A stretch of 64,000 nt of DNA from Hetaerina americana (Eukaryota > Arthropoda > Insecta > Odonata > Calopterygidae), in NCBI GenBank assembly GCA_022747635.1, contig JAKTNV010000078.1:1426001-1490000 (forward strand), in the 5' to 3' direction. The translations under genes and the position numbers were made by a program. Of the stretch, positions 21,701 to 35,229 are shown piece after piece. Positions within the stretch are counted from its first letter, which is position 1. Each line of letters begins with the position of its first letter. Under the pieces are notes generated by a model. It worked only from the letters and a program-made list of their open reading frames with translations. It was not told the origin of the DNA and did not search any database.

Positions 21701-24189
21701 AAGCGCTTAACGAGCTTCATTTGAAAGGAACTTCAAGCATTGTAAATCTTATGTAAGGATCTATTGGTAAGAGACTGAATGGATATTATGCAATGAAATG
21801 TCATATCGGATCTTATCTCTCCATCCTCTGAATGTTCCCAACCTTCAGAATTGGATTATTATTATGCTTAGGATACACCTTCCCAAAATCCCATGTGTAC
21901 TAGTTAGTGCTTTCATCTACTAACGACCTCACGTTCTACGACTAAACTTTGTAGAAGGGAATTTAAATAATTGTCGCTTTACCACTATTTAAGATAGCGT
22001 CAAACTGTCCCATTTCATTCTATATAAGTTTCATCATCTTCATTTACGCATATGATTCTCCTCTCGAATAATTAAACTCATTCATGATAGTAGCGTGCCT
22101 TGACCGTAATATGTCAATGAGTAGCGAATAAGGCATTGCCATCGCCCTCATGACAATCATCGAGTGGGAATTACAAACTGACATGTTTTCAACCCAAGAG
22201 TGCCCTTCACCGTAGTGGTCGGGAATATATGCAATAAATGGAAGAAAGTGGGAATCGTTGAAGGAAGCGACAATGGAGGCAACTTTATCAATTCGTTATG
22301 TCAATCCAAGGATTTGTCCGTAAGTTTTTGTTGATATAATAATCTACATACCTAGTAAAATAAATAGTTAATAAACTTTCCTATTTTTCATGAGACTTAA
22401 TCTGTATTACCCATTCCTATTTTCTCCCCAGCCAGTTGATCCATTAGGGCTTAATTTCCCCGTCATATTTTGTCACTAAATGTCTTAATACTGAAGAAGA
22501 ATAACCCGTATTTATTATTAGTTATTTGTCAACACACTAAGAAGAATTATCTTTGGGAAGCCTGATAAATGCTTACTACATCTACTTAATACCCCGCAAG
22601 CCGCCGCAAGGGCGTGTGGCGGGGGGCATATAATTAATTTCTTTCATGCTACGATTATGATCCTACTTCCCAAGTAGGAATTGCACATGGATAACATACT
22701 GCGTTTACACCTGCAAGGGATTGGATGAAAATAAGAGTTATCACACCAAAGTAACCGTGTTCAAACCTCAAAGCCTGAAGAGTACATAGACCATATGTGA
22801 TGACCTGCCAACACGAAGTACTCAAGTGTAGTGCCAATGAAATGTAACCCTTTCTAATGGGCAGCATTCTGAACTTGGACGTAGCTGAACTAACTTCAGT
22901 CATTGATTATGAAGTCTTGCTTAACGTAACCCCCTCTACACACCCATTACACATGCCACCAGCCAGGTTAGCCTACACAGCTGCGGTACTAGCTACTCAC
23001 CAGGTTGAGAAACGGTCTACCTAAATTCCTTGGAGCCATTCAGAGAAATTGTATAATATGCCGGAAACATTCACTCAAGAGAAAGAAATGCCAAAGAAAA
23101 TTATTTTTGTACCGTGAATCACTGAATTTGAAAACTTTGAGGTCAAAGGCCAAAATTCTGGATACAAACTGATCAGGTAGTTCGAGTTTTCAACCATTAA
23201 CTCTAATCATACCTTTTCTCATAAATAAACTTGTTGATCTCCCATGCTAATCATCGTCTGCAGCTCTACAGCCTAGTGTGGGCCTTGGCTTCATCTATGA
23301 CATGCCTCTATTCACTTCTTGTTCTTGCTTTTTCCTTCCATCTTGTAACTCCCAATGCCTTCAAATCATCCTCCGCATCCTGTTGCCATCTCTTCCTTGG
23401 TCTACCTCTTCTTTTGACCCCTTCCATCTTGCTATTAACTATCAGTTTGGGCATTTGTCATTTTCCATCCTTTCTACATGGCCCAACTATGCCAGCCACA
23501 GTGACTTGGCAAATCTAGCTATATCCTTACCTTCTAGAAGTTCATTTATCTCCATGTTCATTCTAATTCTCCATCTCTCTCCTTTTCTAATTGGGCCAGT
23601 TATTCTCCTTATGATTTTTATACATAAATTTTTTAAGAGTTTCTTCATCCTGACTTGTTAATGTCCATGTCTCAGCTCCATAAGTTACCATTGATCTACT
23701 AAGCGTTTTTATAGATTTTCAATTTTGTATTCCTTGATAGTAACCTTTTTTTGAGAAGTGTTACATTCTCCCATGCAAATACCTGAGAATAAACTTGCTG
23801 CTACAATTGCATACGGTTTCATTTTAAGTTATACTCATATTTAAAATAAGCAGGAAAACCAAGAAAATTGCATTAACACTTAAGTAAACTAAATGTTATG
23901 GAAAGACATAACTTTAATAAAAAATTATAACAGTGTGTATTTAGTAGATTGTATTCAATTAGTACAAAGCATTCACTTTTCAAACAGCCATCACATTAGG
24001 CACCAGTACATTTCTTTCATGATGAAAAACTTGGATCTTAAGAAGGCAAAGTCTTATGGAAAAGGTGAAATAAAATTAAAGCATTTATAATGGTTAAATG
24101 AAGCACAAATAGTCAAATTTTCCATGCAGCATGGTGCAGTTTCTTCTGTGCTAATCCAGTACTGAACCAAAATTTCCATATACACAAAA
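21650..24189. other. Intergenic: zinc-finger gene promoter side to CCT6 3' end
   Basis: 21.65-22.4 kb is presumably upstream sequence of the zinc-finger gene. A G/C-rich imperfect hairpin-like block lies at about 22590-22630 (CCCCGCAAG ... GGCGGGG). A LINE relic lies at 23240-23760. The CCT6 3' UTR should occupy the top of this interval, below 24190. Confidence 0.5.
23240..23760 (-). pseudogene. Decayed LINE reverse transcriptase C-terminal fragment (RTE-like)
   Basis: On the minus strand, with frameshifts, it reads YGAETWTLTSQDEETLKKF, RRITGPIRKGERWRIRMN, ELLEGKDIARF, WLGHVERM and RRGRPRKRW. This is a very common arthropod arrangement: the segment after the RT domain in RTE-like endonuclease-reverse transcriptases (YGSETW...RI.GP...WR.R...EL......I........WAGHV.RM...RRGRP..RW). 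No upstream RT core is seen. Several stops show that it is dead. Confidence 0.7.
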
Positions 24190-27100
24190 TCAACCTTTCA
24201 GAGATGACATTCCTGCACGCATAATTTCATCAACTAGCAGTAAATTGCTAGCTATAACAGTGCTGAAAGGGAAAAGAGAATGAGTTAAAGACATGACATT
24301 GATAATTTCAAATCAGCATAATTATACAGATAATATGATTAATAAATCCTGGAAAGATATATCAAACATGGCCATTTTATGCTATTAACAATAATTGATT
24401 AATAAAAGTGCATTTGTCAACTAATTATGTAGCCTCTAATTTGCCTGGCAGTCTGATCAACCTTTGTTGTTAACAGTGTTTGTAGTTGGAATGAATCCAT
24501 TAAACTTATATTGCTTCATGTACAAACACACCAACTGAACCAATGACATGAAATAGCTGCTTTCAGCATGTTCCTGTATTTTTTGAGTTTCCAGATCACA
24601 GCAAAATTGCTTTCAACATGATGTTACAGTGCTGTATTTTAATGACATGGCGGAAGAAGGGTCGCTAAATAATTGGGTGAATATGGAATTAAGGTTTCAA
24701 CTAGGACAGTTTGGAAGTGGGTAATAAGATGTGATGATTTGGTCATGTCCCTAGGAGGATATCAGCAGTAGGTCCGTGGAGGATTTGAGAAAGAAATGGG
24801 AGGATTGAGTCAGGGAAACTTAAACCACCTGGAGGTGATGATATTTAAAGCTTAAGTAATAATGTGGATTTCTCAACTCTATGGATATCGGACCTCACCA
24901 AAAAGCAATATGGTTTAGATACCTTAAATGAACATGCCATTATTGAGGAAAAGGTACACTATAGCCAATTGATGGATTTGAACATCAACTGCAGCAAATG
25001 ATACAAATGAAAATTCCCTATCCTTGAAAGTTTCTGTACACATAACTAACAACATCTTATTCTTCTTATTTACAACCAACATCTACCACGTTCTCTCATC
25101 CCAAAAGACAAGTAAAATCTAAGATACATGCATCATAGAAAACTAAAGATGCTAGTGAAATTTACAATCCATCTGCAATCCCAAAATTATGAGCTGAGAC
25201 ATTTATTCTAATGTACCCATATATTTAACTGTTTGATTAATACTTCAATTTTATGCAAAAAATACAAAGTTTTGCCAATTAAATTGATAATGTCAGCCTA
25301 GAACATGAAATAAATTTTCCAAAAATAATGGGCACTATCATGTTTTCACTTAATGAAACATTGTTAACATCCCTTCAACCATCCCTTAAAATTCAATACA
25401 TACCTCATTACACATGCAACATTCTACATTTTTACTTATTAAACTAAGGAGAAAATACATTGATTTGTATATCTAACAATATATTACTGAAACATAAATA
25501 CGGCTACAATCAGGACTTAGATCATTCAAACCACTTGTTCCCCATTATTCAGTCGTCTTTAAGCCAGGGCAGTCAAGGATGGGGAAGAGGAAAAACAAAA
25601 GAGGCTGGTAAATAATGTAGCAATCTTAGTTTTTTACCTGGTAGAACATGTTAACTACTTACAAAGATTTTATCTAAGGGTCGGGAGCAGGGGGCATAAA
25701 GCATGAAGGTGAAAATTTGCCCTCTCATCCACCATCAAACCCATAAGTAAGAAACAGAGGATTGGCATTTTGCTGCCATTGCTCCTTTTGCAGTATGCAT
25801 TGTTTCCATCATAGAAAAAAGGCAGTCATTCCCCTTACTGTAAGAGGATGTTCATCTATCAGTAGAAGTCTAGAAAAAATAACTGCAATTTAAGTGGTCC
25901 CATCACTTTTGTCTTTCCCGATATCTCAGAACCATTTAAACCCTATTTCTTGAGTGGGCATGTGACTGCTTGGGTCTGATGACAATTTAAGTGGTACAGG
26001 ACATGGAAGCAAATTTTATAAAAGGGTGAAGTTGAGAGAGGCATAAGGGCAAGTCTTGTGAGAGAACATCTTAAGATATAATAATACATAATTCCTCACA
26101 GGGATATTCTTCTTATGCATATTAACTACTTAAGTATATTCTTTTATAATGCATCAATAAATTAAGATCAACTAACTAGGAACAAGAGGAACATGGTAGC
26201 CCAGATGGTAGAGCATTGGACTACTGACTGGAGGACCTGAGTTCGACTCCTGGGCATGGCTCTGGGCAACCTCAATCTCACCCAAGCTGTGTGATTTTTG
26301 GAGTAACAGATGTTCCTGAGAAATCATGGGTGGCACAGGGAAAGGAGCTGGCCCCCCAATCCATGATGGTTAAATTTCACATGCCTTTAGGCTTAGTACT
26401 AGGCAGGCACTACCCCCACCTATCATATCATACCAACCTTCATGTTGATAACTGTGGTTTCTTTTAAACTAGGAAGTTACATACCATGAATTGATAATCT
26501 GTCTTTTGACGATGTAATTATCAAATATTCCAACATCTGCAGGTATTATTGCTTCTCCAGTTGTTACATCAAGTCCTACCAAAGCACCACTGGAATGAGA
26601 TTCTTCACTTAGTTTGACGATAGTGTCCTGACAGTCAAATCCAGAGTTTGAGGCTGCGGAAAAAAGAGGGAATAAGTCCCAGTATGGAACAATGACAAAA
26701 GACACTAAATCTAAAAACTAATAAAAAATATATTTCACAAGAATCACATGTAACTTCCCCTTCCAAGTATCATTCCTGAACAACTTTAAATCATACTAGC
26801 ATTCATTTCTTTTAACCATCATTTCCCTTTCTTTTAAAATTCAAGACCCAATGACACACATTGAAGTGCTTCATCATCTTATTTTCCAGCCATTGATGGA
26901 TAGCCATAAATATGGCTTACCTTCTTAATCACCTTTTCTCCTTCATTCCCTCTTCTTGAACCTTTAACATGTCCCACAATATATTACAGTTGACCCACCT
27001 AACTCCAAAATATTGTGTCACCACCTTCCTCCACAAATGTACAACTTCTTCCAAAAGCCCCAGGGTCATATTCCCATCTTCGGGCCCCATAATAAGACAT

Positions 27101-30100
27101 TACCTCTCCTCTACCCCCTCTCCACTTGCTCCAGTCCAAACAGTCCCAGCCCACTTTCAATTTCATCACATGGCCAAAGCATTTCAAAACAAATTATATA
27201 CCAACTACAGTGTAACCAACTACCATAATTTTACATATGTGATACTTCTACATCCCTTTCCAGCCGCATTCACGGCCAGAACATATCCCTTGCAGTTTCC
27301 AGTTCCAAATCAATTCCCCACCAACCAACTTTCATTTAATGGTTTTATTTCTGTTAATATCCTTTACCTCTCCCCCTCACAGCATAGAATACAGATTAAA
27401 ATAAGGAAAAATAAAAATTGTTGTTAAGATCATTCTATTCACAAGAACAACAATTTGCAAAATCTCTTCCATCTCACCCTAAATATACACCAGATCCTTC
27501 ATTAAACAATTACCCTTTCCTAATCAGCAAATTCCTGCTCATTTCATTGTAACCCCTCCTTTCCCCTCATAACCTCCTCCTCCCCTAACCTTCATTTCAT
27601 CCACTCCATCCACTATCAAGAATAGAACAGAACACCTTCAATTCATTTTTCTTCCACCAACGATTTTATTGAGCCATTACTTTTACACCAGTCTTGGTGT
27701 ATTTCTTTTACGAGTGCCTTAGAGGCTATATGGGAGAAGAGCCCAAAAATCTATAGCATAGGAGTAAATATAAAAGCATGCATCTAACAATTGCCGCATT
27801 ACGGATAGGTGAGGGATATGGTAAAGAATTCACCAGTCATATGCACCATCACCTAAGGTACACTAAATGAGGTGAATTTTTTTTGCCTAATAAATGGAGA
27901 AAAATTATAAAGAGGAGAATTTTGTTAGATAGGGAGGACTTACTATACTTTAAAAAAAGTTTTTTTAATGCCTCAGGATCAGCAGAACCATTCTTATAGC
28001 CTCTGAATTTTATAGCTATTACACGATTGAGTGATTTCTAACATAAATTTCTACCTTTGCCATGACCAGAATAACCAAGCATTAAACTAAATAAATGATA
28101 TAACTAAGAACTTACCTAAGGTCTTCGGTATAACAAGTAAGGCTTCAGCATATGCTTGAATTCCCAAACGTGCTTTACCCTTGACTTCATCTTTATACTT
28201 CTGCAACTTTAAGTAAGCTGCCATTTCAAAGGCTCCTGCTCCAGGCACAACACTACCTGAAAATGATAAAATTTACTATTATTGAGGGACTCATTTCATT
28301 GGTTAACAAGGAAGCAGAATTTAAGAGCATAATAACAATCATAATAATATATGTATAATATTCATTCTATTACACATGTAAATGTTTTCCCCACATAGAA
28401 TTACTTGATTACAAGTTATATAACAATAATTTTACAGGGAATTAATTCCACTTGGTATTCCACTCACAATAAAATCCATTTGTATTTTTTTAGGACCCAA
28501 TCCCAATTAAATATTAGAATTATTACACAAATTATGAACATACTTTCAACCGATAATGTAATCAAAATTGGACATAAAAAAGGTCATGATTCCAACAACT
28601 TGAAAAACACATAAATATACTATAGTAATAAAAATACTAATAAATCATACTAACCATCCTCAATGGCATTCTTGATGGCCCTTAATCCATCCCTAATTGC
28701 ATCCTTTACTTGAACAAGTGTATAATTATTAGCTCCTTTGATAAGAATAGTTACACTCTGAGGTAACTTGCATTCCTCAACAAAGGTGAACTTATTCTCC
28801 CCCTGAAATATGATGAAGTAGAAAAAAAATTATTATATTATGCTATATCAGTGCACACATTAACTTTTATACATGAAAGGAATAAATTTTAAGGATACAA
28901 TGTGAAAACAACTTTTTACTATACAATCACAACATCAAAGATACATGATCAAGCTTGAACAAAGCCTTGCATTTGGCAACAAAGGGAAACATGGGAGATA
29001 ACCAAAACATTATTCAAACATGGAAGAAGAGAGAAAACTGAAGAATTACAAATATGGAAATATGGCAACAATCAATACAAACTGAACAGAAATGATTGAT
29101 ATGAAGTTCATGCATCAGTTAAAATAGCCAAATTATAGTCAGAGGTTCAAAAAGCATCTGCCAGGCCAAGTGTTCTGCTGAATTTTCCTCCTTATGTTGA
29201 AAATATCTTTAATCTTTCATTAATCCATTCTTTGAAGATCTTGAACTCTACAACCACTTCCATCCATCAACGTACATTCTTTCCCTGGTAACATATATGA
29301 AACACTTGTCAAGACTTCCATGCAAATTCTCACCACCAATGTAACCACATCAGAACCCAGTCAAACCTGCATATCACTTACAATCAAACCAAAGCTGCAA
29401 GTCAAGGACCAAAGTCAATGGGACTAAATTAATTTAAAAAGTTACCAAAGAAATGCAAGGACATAACTGACATAACTCACTTTTGAAGACGAATAAAAAA
29501 TTCCTGCATTAAAAAATTATTACAGCATCTCTGAGGGTATTAATGATAATATATGACATGTGATAAATATAACCTTTGTAGCTGACCAATGTATATACAA
29601 TAAAAATGCATAATTTTTCTCTGTACAAGCTCTGAATTCTTATTTTTTATGAGGTGTCCTATACTGCTGTTGCACACCAATCCTTAGGCAAATGAAATGA
29701 TTATTATTATCCTGACATTTTTAAAAAGATTCAAGAGGAAGCCGAGACCTATGAACTTGTGGAAATAGGTAGGATATTAGAATAAAATGCCAAAGCAAAT
29801 GATCACATAGAATTGATAAAATGAGAGCAAGGAATTTAGCTATGAACATTAGATTGAGTTGCAAAACCAAAGACGGGAAATTTTGCAGATAGGACAAGAA
29901 GCGAAGACTCAAAAATTACCACAAAATTTCAAGACCATGATGATGTTGGAATTCTTCCAAATGATAGAAAGAATGGGCAGGTTTTTATGAGCAGGATCCA
30001 ATTTGTTTAATGAAGGTATCCTGGGCAGATAATAATACTAAACATGAAGCGAGATATTTCTGAGGTTTCGGTTAAAGAAATAGAGCTATCAGGCATATAT

Positions 30101-33100
30101 TATTAAGCCAATATACCAATAAATCAGAAACTAATTAAGTGCCACCAACGCCTGCGTAATCTGCATAAATACATCAGCAGACTCCATTTGCTCAAATTAT
30201 TTTTGTTCAATTATCCACTAATTAACATAATATTTATGCCTGTAATGTTTCAATTTAAATTATCTTCATACATTTTTGCAGTTCTACTTTTTCCAACTTT
30301 TAATCCAATTTAAGTGAATATTAAATTTGTATATTTATCACATTAATTAAGTTAACTGAACAGCCTATCCAAATATAGCATTTTTTCTCATATCTGTCTA
30401 ACATGTTATTTTTATTATCATCCACCAGTTACTAGAACTAAAAAATTTTTCAGTTGATACTTTTGACTAACAATTAGATGTTAATGACTGTGATACAAAA
30501 GAGAAAGTTTGGCAAGGGAGGTAGCAAGCAGCAAAAGATGATGATGAGCAAGAGAGGTTGAATGCATGAGTTGTTTAGTATGGGTTTATTTCAGTGTGGG
30601 GTGTAAGGTTGTCTTGCTAGGCTAAGCTAAGAAATGTAGGGGCATTAAGTTTGTGCCCCTCCTACCTAAATCAGTAGATTAGCATACAATAATAATAAAT
30701 ATATCTATTTTATACATTAGCAGAAGACTGCTTTCACTAGGGTAGCCAAGTTAGTTAAAATTTTCGAGGTTAGCCACTAGCTGGTGGAACTCAACTGTTA
30801 TTTTTTTAACCTGAACAACCTCTTCATAAGTTATCTTTTACGAAAACCACCGAGCTATGAGAAATAAGGATACTTCAAAGTGCTGCTATTCAGGACTTAC
30901 CAAGATATGCTCATACACAAGGCCTGCAAAACCCAAGTGACTCTCATCCATATCATCCACACTGTTTAGGGCAACACCACCACATGCCAAAGAAAGACGT
31001 TCCATATTACGTCTTTTTGCTCTTCTCAGACCCATTATTCCTTCTTTTGCTAACATGTCTAAAGACATTGGGTCAATACCCTAGAAAAAATTGTTATACA
31101 ATGAGTGGCAATAAAAGTAACAAGTTAAATCATCTCAATAACAAATTCCCTTAAAAATATTGGTAGAATACAATACTCATAATCACTTTGATTTAAATGA
31201 GCTGGGATGCAGACCTTTTAAAGGTCTTACCTCTGGTCAAATGTGCTTGCACCAATATAATTTCTTCACCAAGTTTTTTATTTACGCAATATGAATGTAC
31301 AGAAATTAACCTTCTAATTAATAATAAAAGCAAAATGTACTGCCCATTTCTATTGCATCACAAAGGCAAGGGAATTAGTATTAAAAAAATACCATGAACA
31401 ACTGTGACCATTGCTATTAACCCTCTTAGTGCGGCGGGGATTCCAAGGGTACTAGTGAAAAGTGCGAAGGGTAATTTAAGAAAATGTATCACCTTAGGAA
31501 AAAAAACATTATGAAGTTATTTGTTTAGATATCCATATGCAGTTTTTTATTTTAAAATAAAATATTGTAGTTAATAATGTTGTAATACATTTACATCATC
31601 TGAAAAATAAATGTAATTATTTCAGTATTATAAATTTGAAGAATATTTTTTTTGGAATAATATTTCGATTTTTAGACACAATATTAATATTATTTTTAAA
31701 ACATTTTTCAATTAAACTACGATACTTAAATATAATAAAGAATCAAAAAGACATGTAGAAAATATTATAAATAAATAAAGAAAAACCAGTGAATTGCAAA
31801 TTTTTTTGTCAGCCTCTGCATAGTTCGATTTTGTTGAAAAGGCTGATGTCACTGAGTCAATTTGGGACTTTTCCCCTTTCCTTGAGACTGCGGCAATGTG
31901 CTTACAATCTAAAGGCAAGAAAAAACCAAGTTCTAACTCACAGAGAACTGCTTACAATGTAATCCAATACAAAGGGCACAATTGACTAGATAGGATGGAC
32001 GGCAATGAAACCAAAATGATTACAAAGCAGTGCTCTCATTTCCATCATCTCAACAAAGTCTGAATAAGCGGCTATATATCAACACCACCACACCATAACA
32101 CCATAACACATTCAAGAGATTACAGATGATCACAGATTAATTAGTAGCCTTTCAGTGGCTTTTTCATAGTGGAAAGACCACTCAGGAAAAACCGAGCAAA
32201 CAATTAGGCTAAGCTTCCCGACATGTACAAAACTGAACGAAAAATTATAGTAAGAATTATACTCTTTGAAAAGCATTTAAAATTGCTAATAAAAAATTAG
32301 TTATGTAATTGTATGGAATTCAACCTATCAATAGCACGAAAACCATAAATTATTAAAGAAAAAACCATAAGTTACAGCGATTTAAACAATAGCCTATGCA
32401 AGAGCCGATATATCGGCCCGCCGCACTTTTCGCCAGGGATACGAAAGCCGATATATCGCCCCCCTGCACTTAGAGGGTTAATAACCTTGTGGTTACCATG
32501 AACATGATTAAATCGACACTGAACAGCTTCAGGACCACTAAGCAAAACATGGATCAACTATGCTGATTACAGAATCGCCCATAGAAATCACAATTAGTGA
32601 TAAATAAATGAGCACTCAAAAATGAATTTATGATAATGAAAACAGTTATGACCCAATCAACAAAAAATACCGTGTGTTGGGAGCTTTTCCTGAGAACACT
32701 ACATTAATGTGACTCCACAATGAGCAATACTGAATAAATGTAAGGATATCCTTAAAATAAACAATGTCCTCTACAATTATACACTGGATGTCATACTGAA
32801 CTACTGGTTGAAGAGTAACAATGAAAATATTTTTATAATTACAGAACTCGCATACTAATTACAATGAAAGCAATTTACCATACCTTTTGATTTATCACTA
32901 CAAAGTTCTTGTCAGTTCCATCACACAACTTCTTTTTCAAAGCAATCACTTTTTTCACTCTATTCTCAATGAATTCTCTCTCTGCTGAAACAAGTTTATC
33001 ACGATCTTCTGCAGATTTATAGAAGAATCCTGAATTTACCTCACTGAAAGAAATGGAAAAAAGATTTTAATAGAAAATATAAATAAAAAAATTATGTCAG

Positions 33101-35229
33101 AGCACATTATTTTAACAGCCTGACTTGCGATCTATCATGGGAGAAAATATATACCATGTAAAATATTCAACCCAATTAGCATAACAGCCTCCCATTGTCA
33201 ATTTAAATTAAGATACACAATATTTCTCACACACAGGAAGTTACCCTTTTCTATATAATATTATTACACTTTTTCTTAAGAAAAAATTATCCTACACATG
33301 GAAATCAGCATAGGTATGTATTTAAATTGGTAACACACGGAGTTTAACACAAAAGCCCAATGGGAAATAATTTAACCTAGCTTCACTTGCATAAATTTGA
33401 ACATTTCTGACAATACTGACTTTGCCCAGTGTTTTATCACAATTGCTAAGGATGTTCTTTTTGAGCTAGTTTTCATACATGGCTAACTGGGTGTGGCATT
33501 ATTTTTTCTACCAACATTTGTGTACTGCAAGGAGTATATTGTAAAAATTTGAACTGAAGGGTATGAAATAGACCAATTTTCTTTCTTTAACTACATAGTT
33601 TTGTCCCTGCCACAAGTCTCCACCCTAATCACAACCTTATTTTAGTTTGATGATGGAATTAGTCAATGAACCACCAAAAAGAGGAACATGAACACAATTA
33701 TAATTAGCAATTATCAGTTCCCACGCGAACAAATTGAAAAAAGTGAATGATATGATTCGGCCCTAAGACTTCCTGAGCTGTGCAACAGTTTAAATGTTTT
33801 GTACTTGCTTTTTGCAAACAAAAACAAGCTACTGTCAAAGTTAAATAATACAATTTTTACCAATCTAAAATAAAAATATGTACTGACCTTTTCTCATACT
33901 CCATGCTGACATTGCACGTTAAAATGTAAGCATTAGTAAGCCGTTTTGGCATATCAGGGTGGCGAGTACCATGATCAAGCACCAAACCCCTAACCAGGCA
34001 CGTTTCCGTTTCGGTTTTATGTTGCATTTCCATTATTTCAACCATATTCAAGTCCAATGGTTTGTTCTCTTGTTTCACTGACAAGACAGCATCAACACAT
34101 ACCTGTATGCATACAGATTATAAAAAATTAAAATTCCAACTATTATAACAATTTCACCTCAGTTAAATATGATCAAAATCTTATTATGCGATTAGTATGG
34201 TACATTAGGGGCTATGCATTTCGTCTGTTTACCTGCCCAAATACTATATTTGGAAACTGTAATAAAGCACACCTGCAGTGTGCATTGACTGTATTGCTAA
34301 ATCATACATACTAACAAATTCATTGAAATAAATTCACTGAAACAGCATATATCTCTTACCTCAGCCAAAACATCTGCTAACTTAGGGTGGACTTTGGTGC
34401 GTAATGACGTCTGAGCAACGCTGACCAAATTCTCCTTGGTTGGCTCAATTTTTACTTTAATACTGTCCAAAACTTCAATTGTTTTAATACGTGCTAAATC
34501 AAACCCTTCGGTTAAAATTCTTGGATGCAGACCCTGTAAGGAATTGGGGTTGAGAATATTAAAATTTGCAGAAACGCAATATTACAAAAACCCTGAACAG
34601 GGAAGTAATACAGACATGCAATCATACCTCAGAAATGTATAAATCGGCTTGCTTCAATAACTCTCCGATGACTAAAACAGTTGATGTGGTTCCATCACCA
34701 GTAATGTCATCTTGGGCGGTTGATGCACGAGCGATCATTGAAGCTGTCGGATGCTGAATTTGCTACACCATATAAACAGTTAGGTTAGTTAAATAAGAGA
34801 AAAAACTAATTGAAAATCAAATGCGACTGATAAGAGCTTACCATTTCATGTAGAAGGACATTGCCATCCTTAGTAATTTTGATGTCACCGGCACCAGAAA
34901 CCAACCTAAGAAATATAGAAAACTTATGAGCGATATGTTTATTCTCAGGCAATTTTTACCCATACAGAAGAACATTGGACACATTATTAACACAAATTAT
35001 AGCAATTGCAATCCATGACAAAAGATTTTAAAACCATGTTCTCTAGACATTCGTCACGTGGGAGTACACTTCATAAGGCTGCTTCAACTCACATTTTCAT
35101 GGTCCCTTTAGGACCTAAATTTGTTTTCATTACATCTTCAATTCCTTTTGCTGCTGATATATTAATGGCAAGAGCTTGTGCAGCTCTAGCAAATTCGGCT
35201 TTAGGGTTTAGAAGGCTGATCGCTGCCAT
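24190..35229 (-). CDS. CCT6: T-complex protein 1 subunit zeta (CCT6)
   Basis: One subunit of the eight-membered cytosolic chaperonin CCT/TRiC, which folds actin, tubulin and many WD-repeat proteins using ATP. There are eleven exons: 35229-35093, 34905-34842, 34762-34628, 34533-34360, 34102-33888, 33043-32884, 31080-30901, 28802-28655, 28256-28116, 26653-26485 and 24262-24190. All have GT-AG junctions and matching phases. The product is 531 residues, the usual length for the family. Visible landmarks are the N-terminus [20 protein letters not shown], the nucleotide-loop LGPKG (38-42), DGNVLLHEM (near 59-67), the ATPase motif GDGTT (89-93, including the conserved Asp90), CGGVAL near 335, VVPGAGAFE near 410, and the conserved C-terminal half with GLDVTTGE and [11 protein letters not shown]. 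Intron positions 31081-32883 and 24263-26484 carry mobile elements. No defect is seen, so the gene is expected to be functional. Confidence 0.97.
24263..26484 (-). other. CCT6 last intron, 2.2 kb, with SINE
   Basis: AT-rich, with a tRNA-derived SINE near its 5' (right) end. The rest holds nothing I can name; around 24.65-24.85 kb a purine-rich stretch might be an old LINE piece. Confidence 0.5.
26193..26436 (+). mobile_element. tRNA-derived SINE
   Basis: A Pol III A-box-like TAGCCCAGATGG (26197-26208) is followed 33 bp later by a B box GTTCGACTC (26241-26249). This is the spacing of a tRNA gene, but the acceptor stem does not close, and a non-tRNA body of about 180 bp follows. The body contains CTCAATCTCACCCAA (26271-26285), also found in the copy at 40.2 kb. 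It is inserted in the last intron of CCT6, antisense to the gene. Confidence 0.75.
26654..28115 (-). other. CCT6 intron, 1.5 kb
   Basis: The stretch 26.9-27.65 kb is pyrimidine-rich on the plus strand. It has a 62-codon minus-strand frame (27187-26999) containing [15 protein letters not shown], which faintly recalls the GHV segment of LINE C-termini. I cannot name it. Confidence 0.4.
28257..28654 (-). other. CCT6 intron, 0.4 kb
   Basis: AT-rich intron; nothing recognised. Confidence 0.6.
28803..30900 (-). other. CCT6 intron, 2.1 kb
   Basis: AT-rich. Near 29640-29700 a short piece ends in AGGCAAATGAAATG and an ATT-run, resembling a LINE 3' tail on the plus strand. Nothing else is recognised. 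Confidence 0.4.
31081..32883 (-). other. CCT6 intron, 1.8 kb, mostly one inserted element
   Basis: The intron is dominated by the piggyBac-type non-autonomous element at 31421-32477. Without it, the intron would be about 740 bp. Confidence 0.7.
31421..32477. mobile_element. piggyBac-type non-autonomous element, 1,057 bp
   Basis: TTAA is duplicated exactly at both ends (31417-31420 and 32478-32481). The element begins CCCTCTTAGTGC and its reverse complement begins CCCTCTAAGTGC, giving terminal inverted repeats starting with CCC, as expected for piggyBac. Each end also repeats a GAAAAGTGC block inward (at about 31456 on the left and 32420-32430 on the right). The right end carries two copies of a GCCGATATATCG palindrome-like motif. 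No transposase is encoded; the 68-codon minus-strand frame inside (31918-31712) has no recognisable domain. Confidence 0.85.
33044..33887 (-). other. CCT6 intron, 0.84 kb
   Basis: AT-rich intron; nothing recognised. Confidence 0.6.

Noticed and set aside
26193..26265. Possible functional tRNA gene
   Set aside because: The A and B boxes are present, but the acceptor and anticodon stems do not pair and a long SINE body follows.
26999..27187. Minus-strand frame with [15 protein letters not shown] as a LINE C-terminus
   Set aside because: Only the GHV triplet recalls LINEs; the following residues do not fit any family I know.
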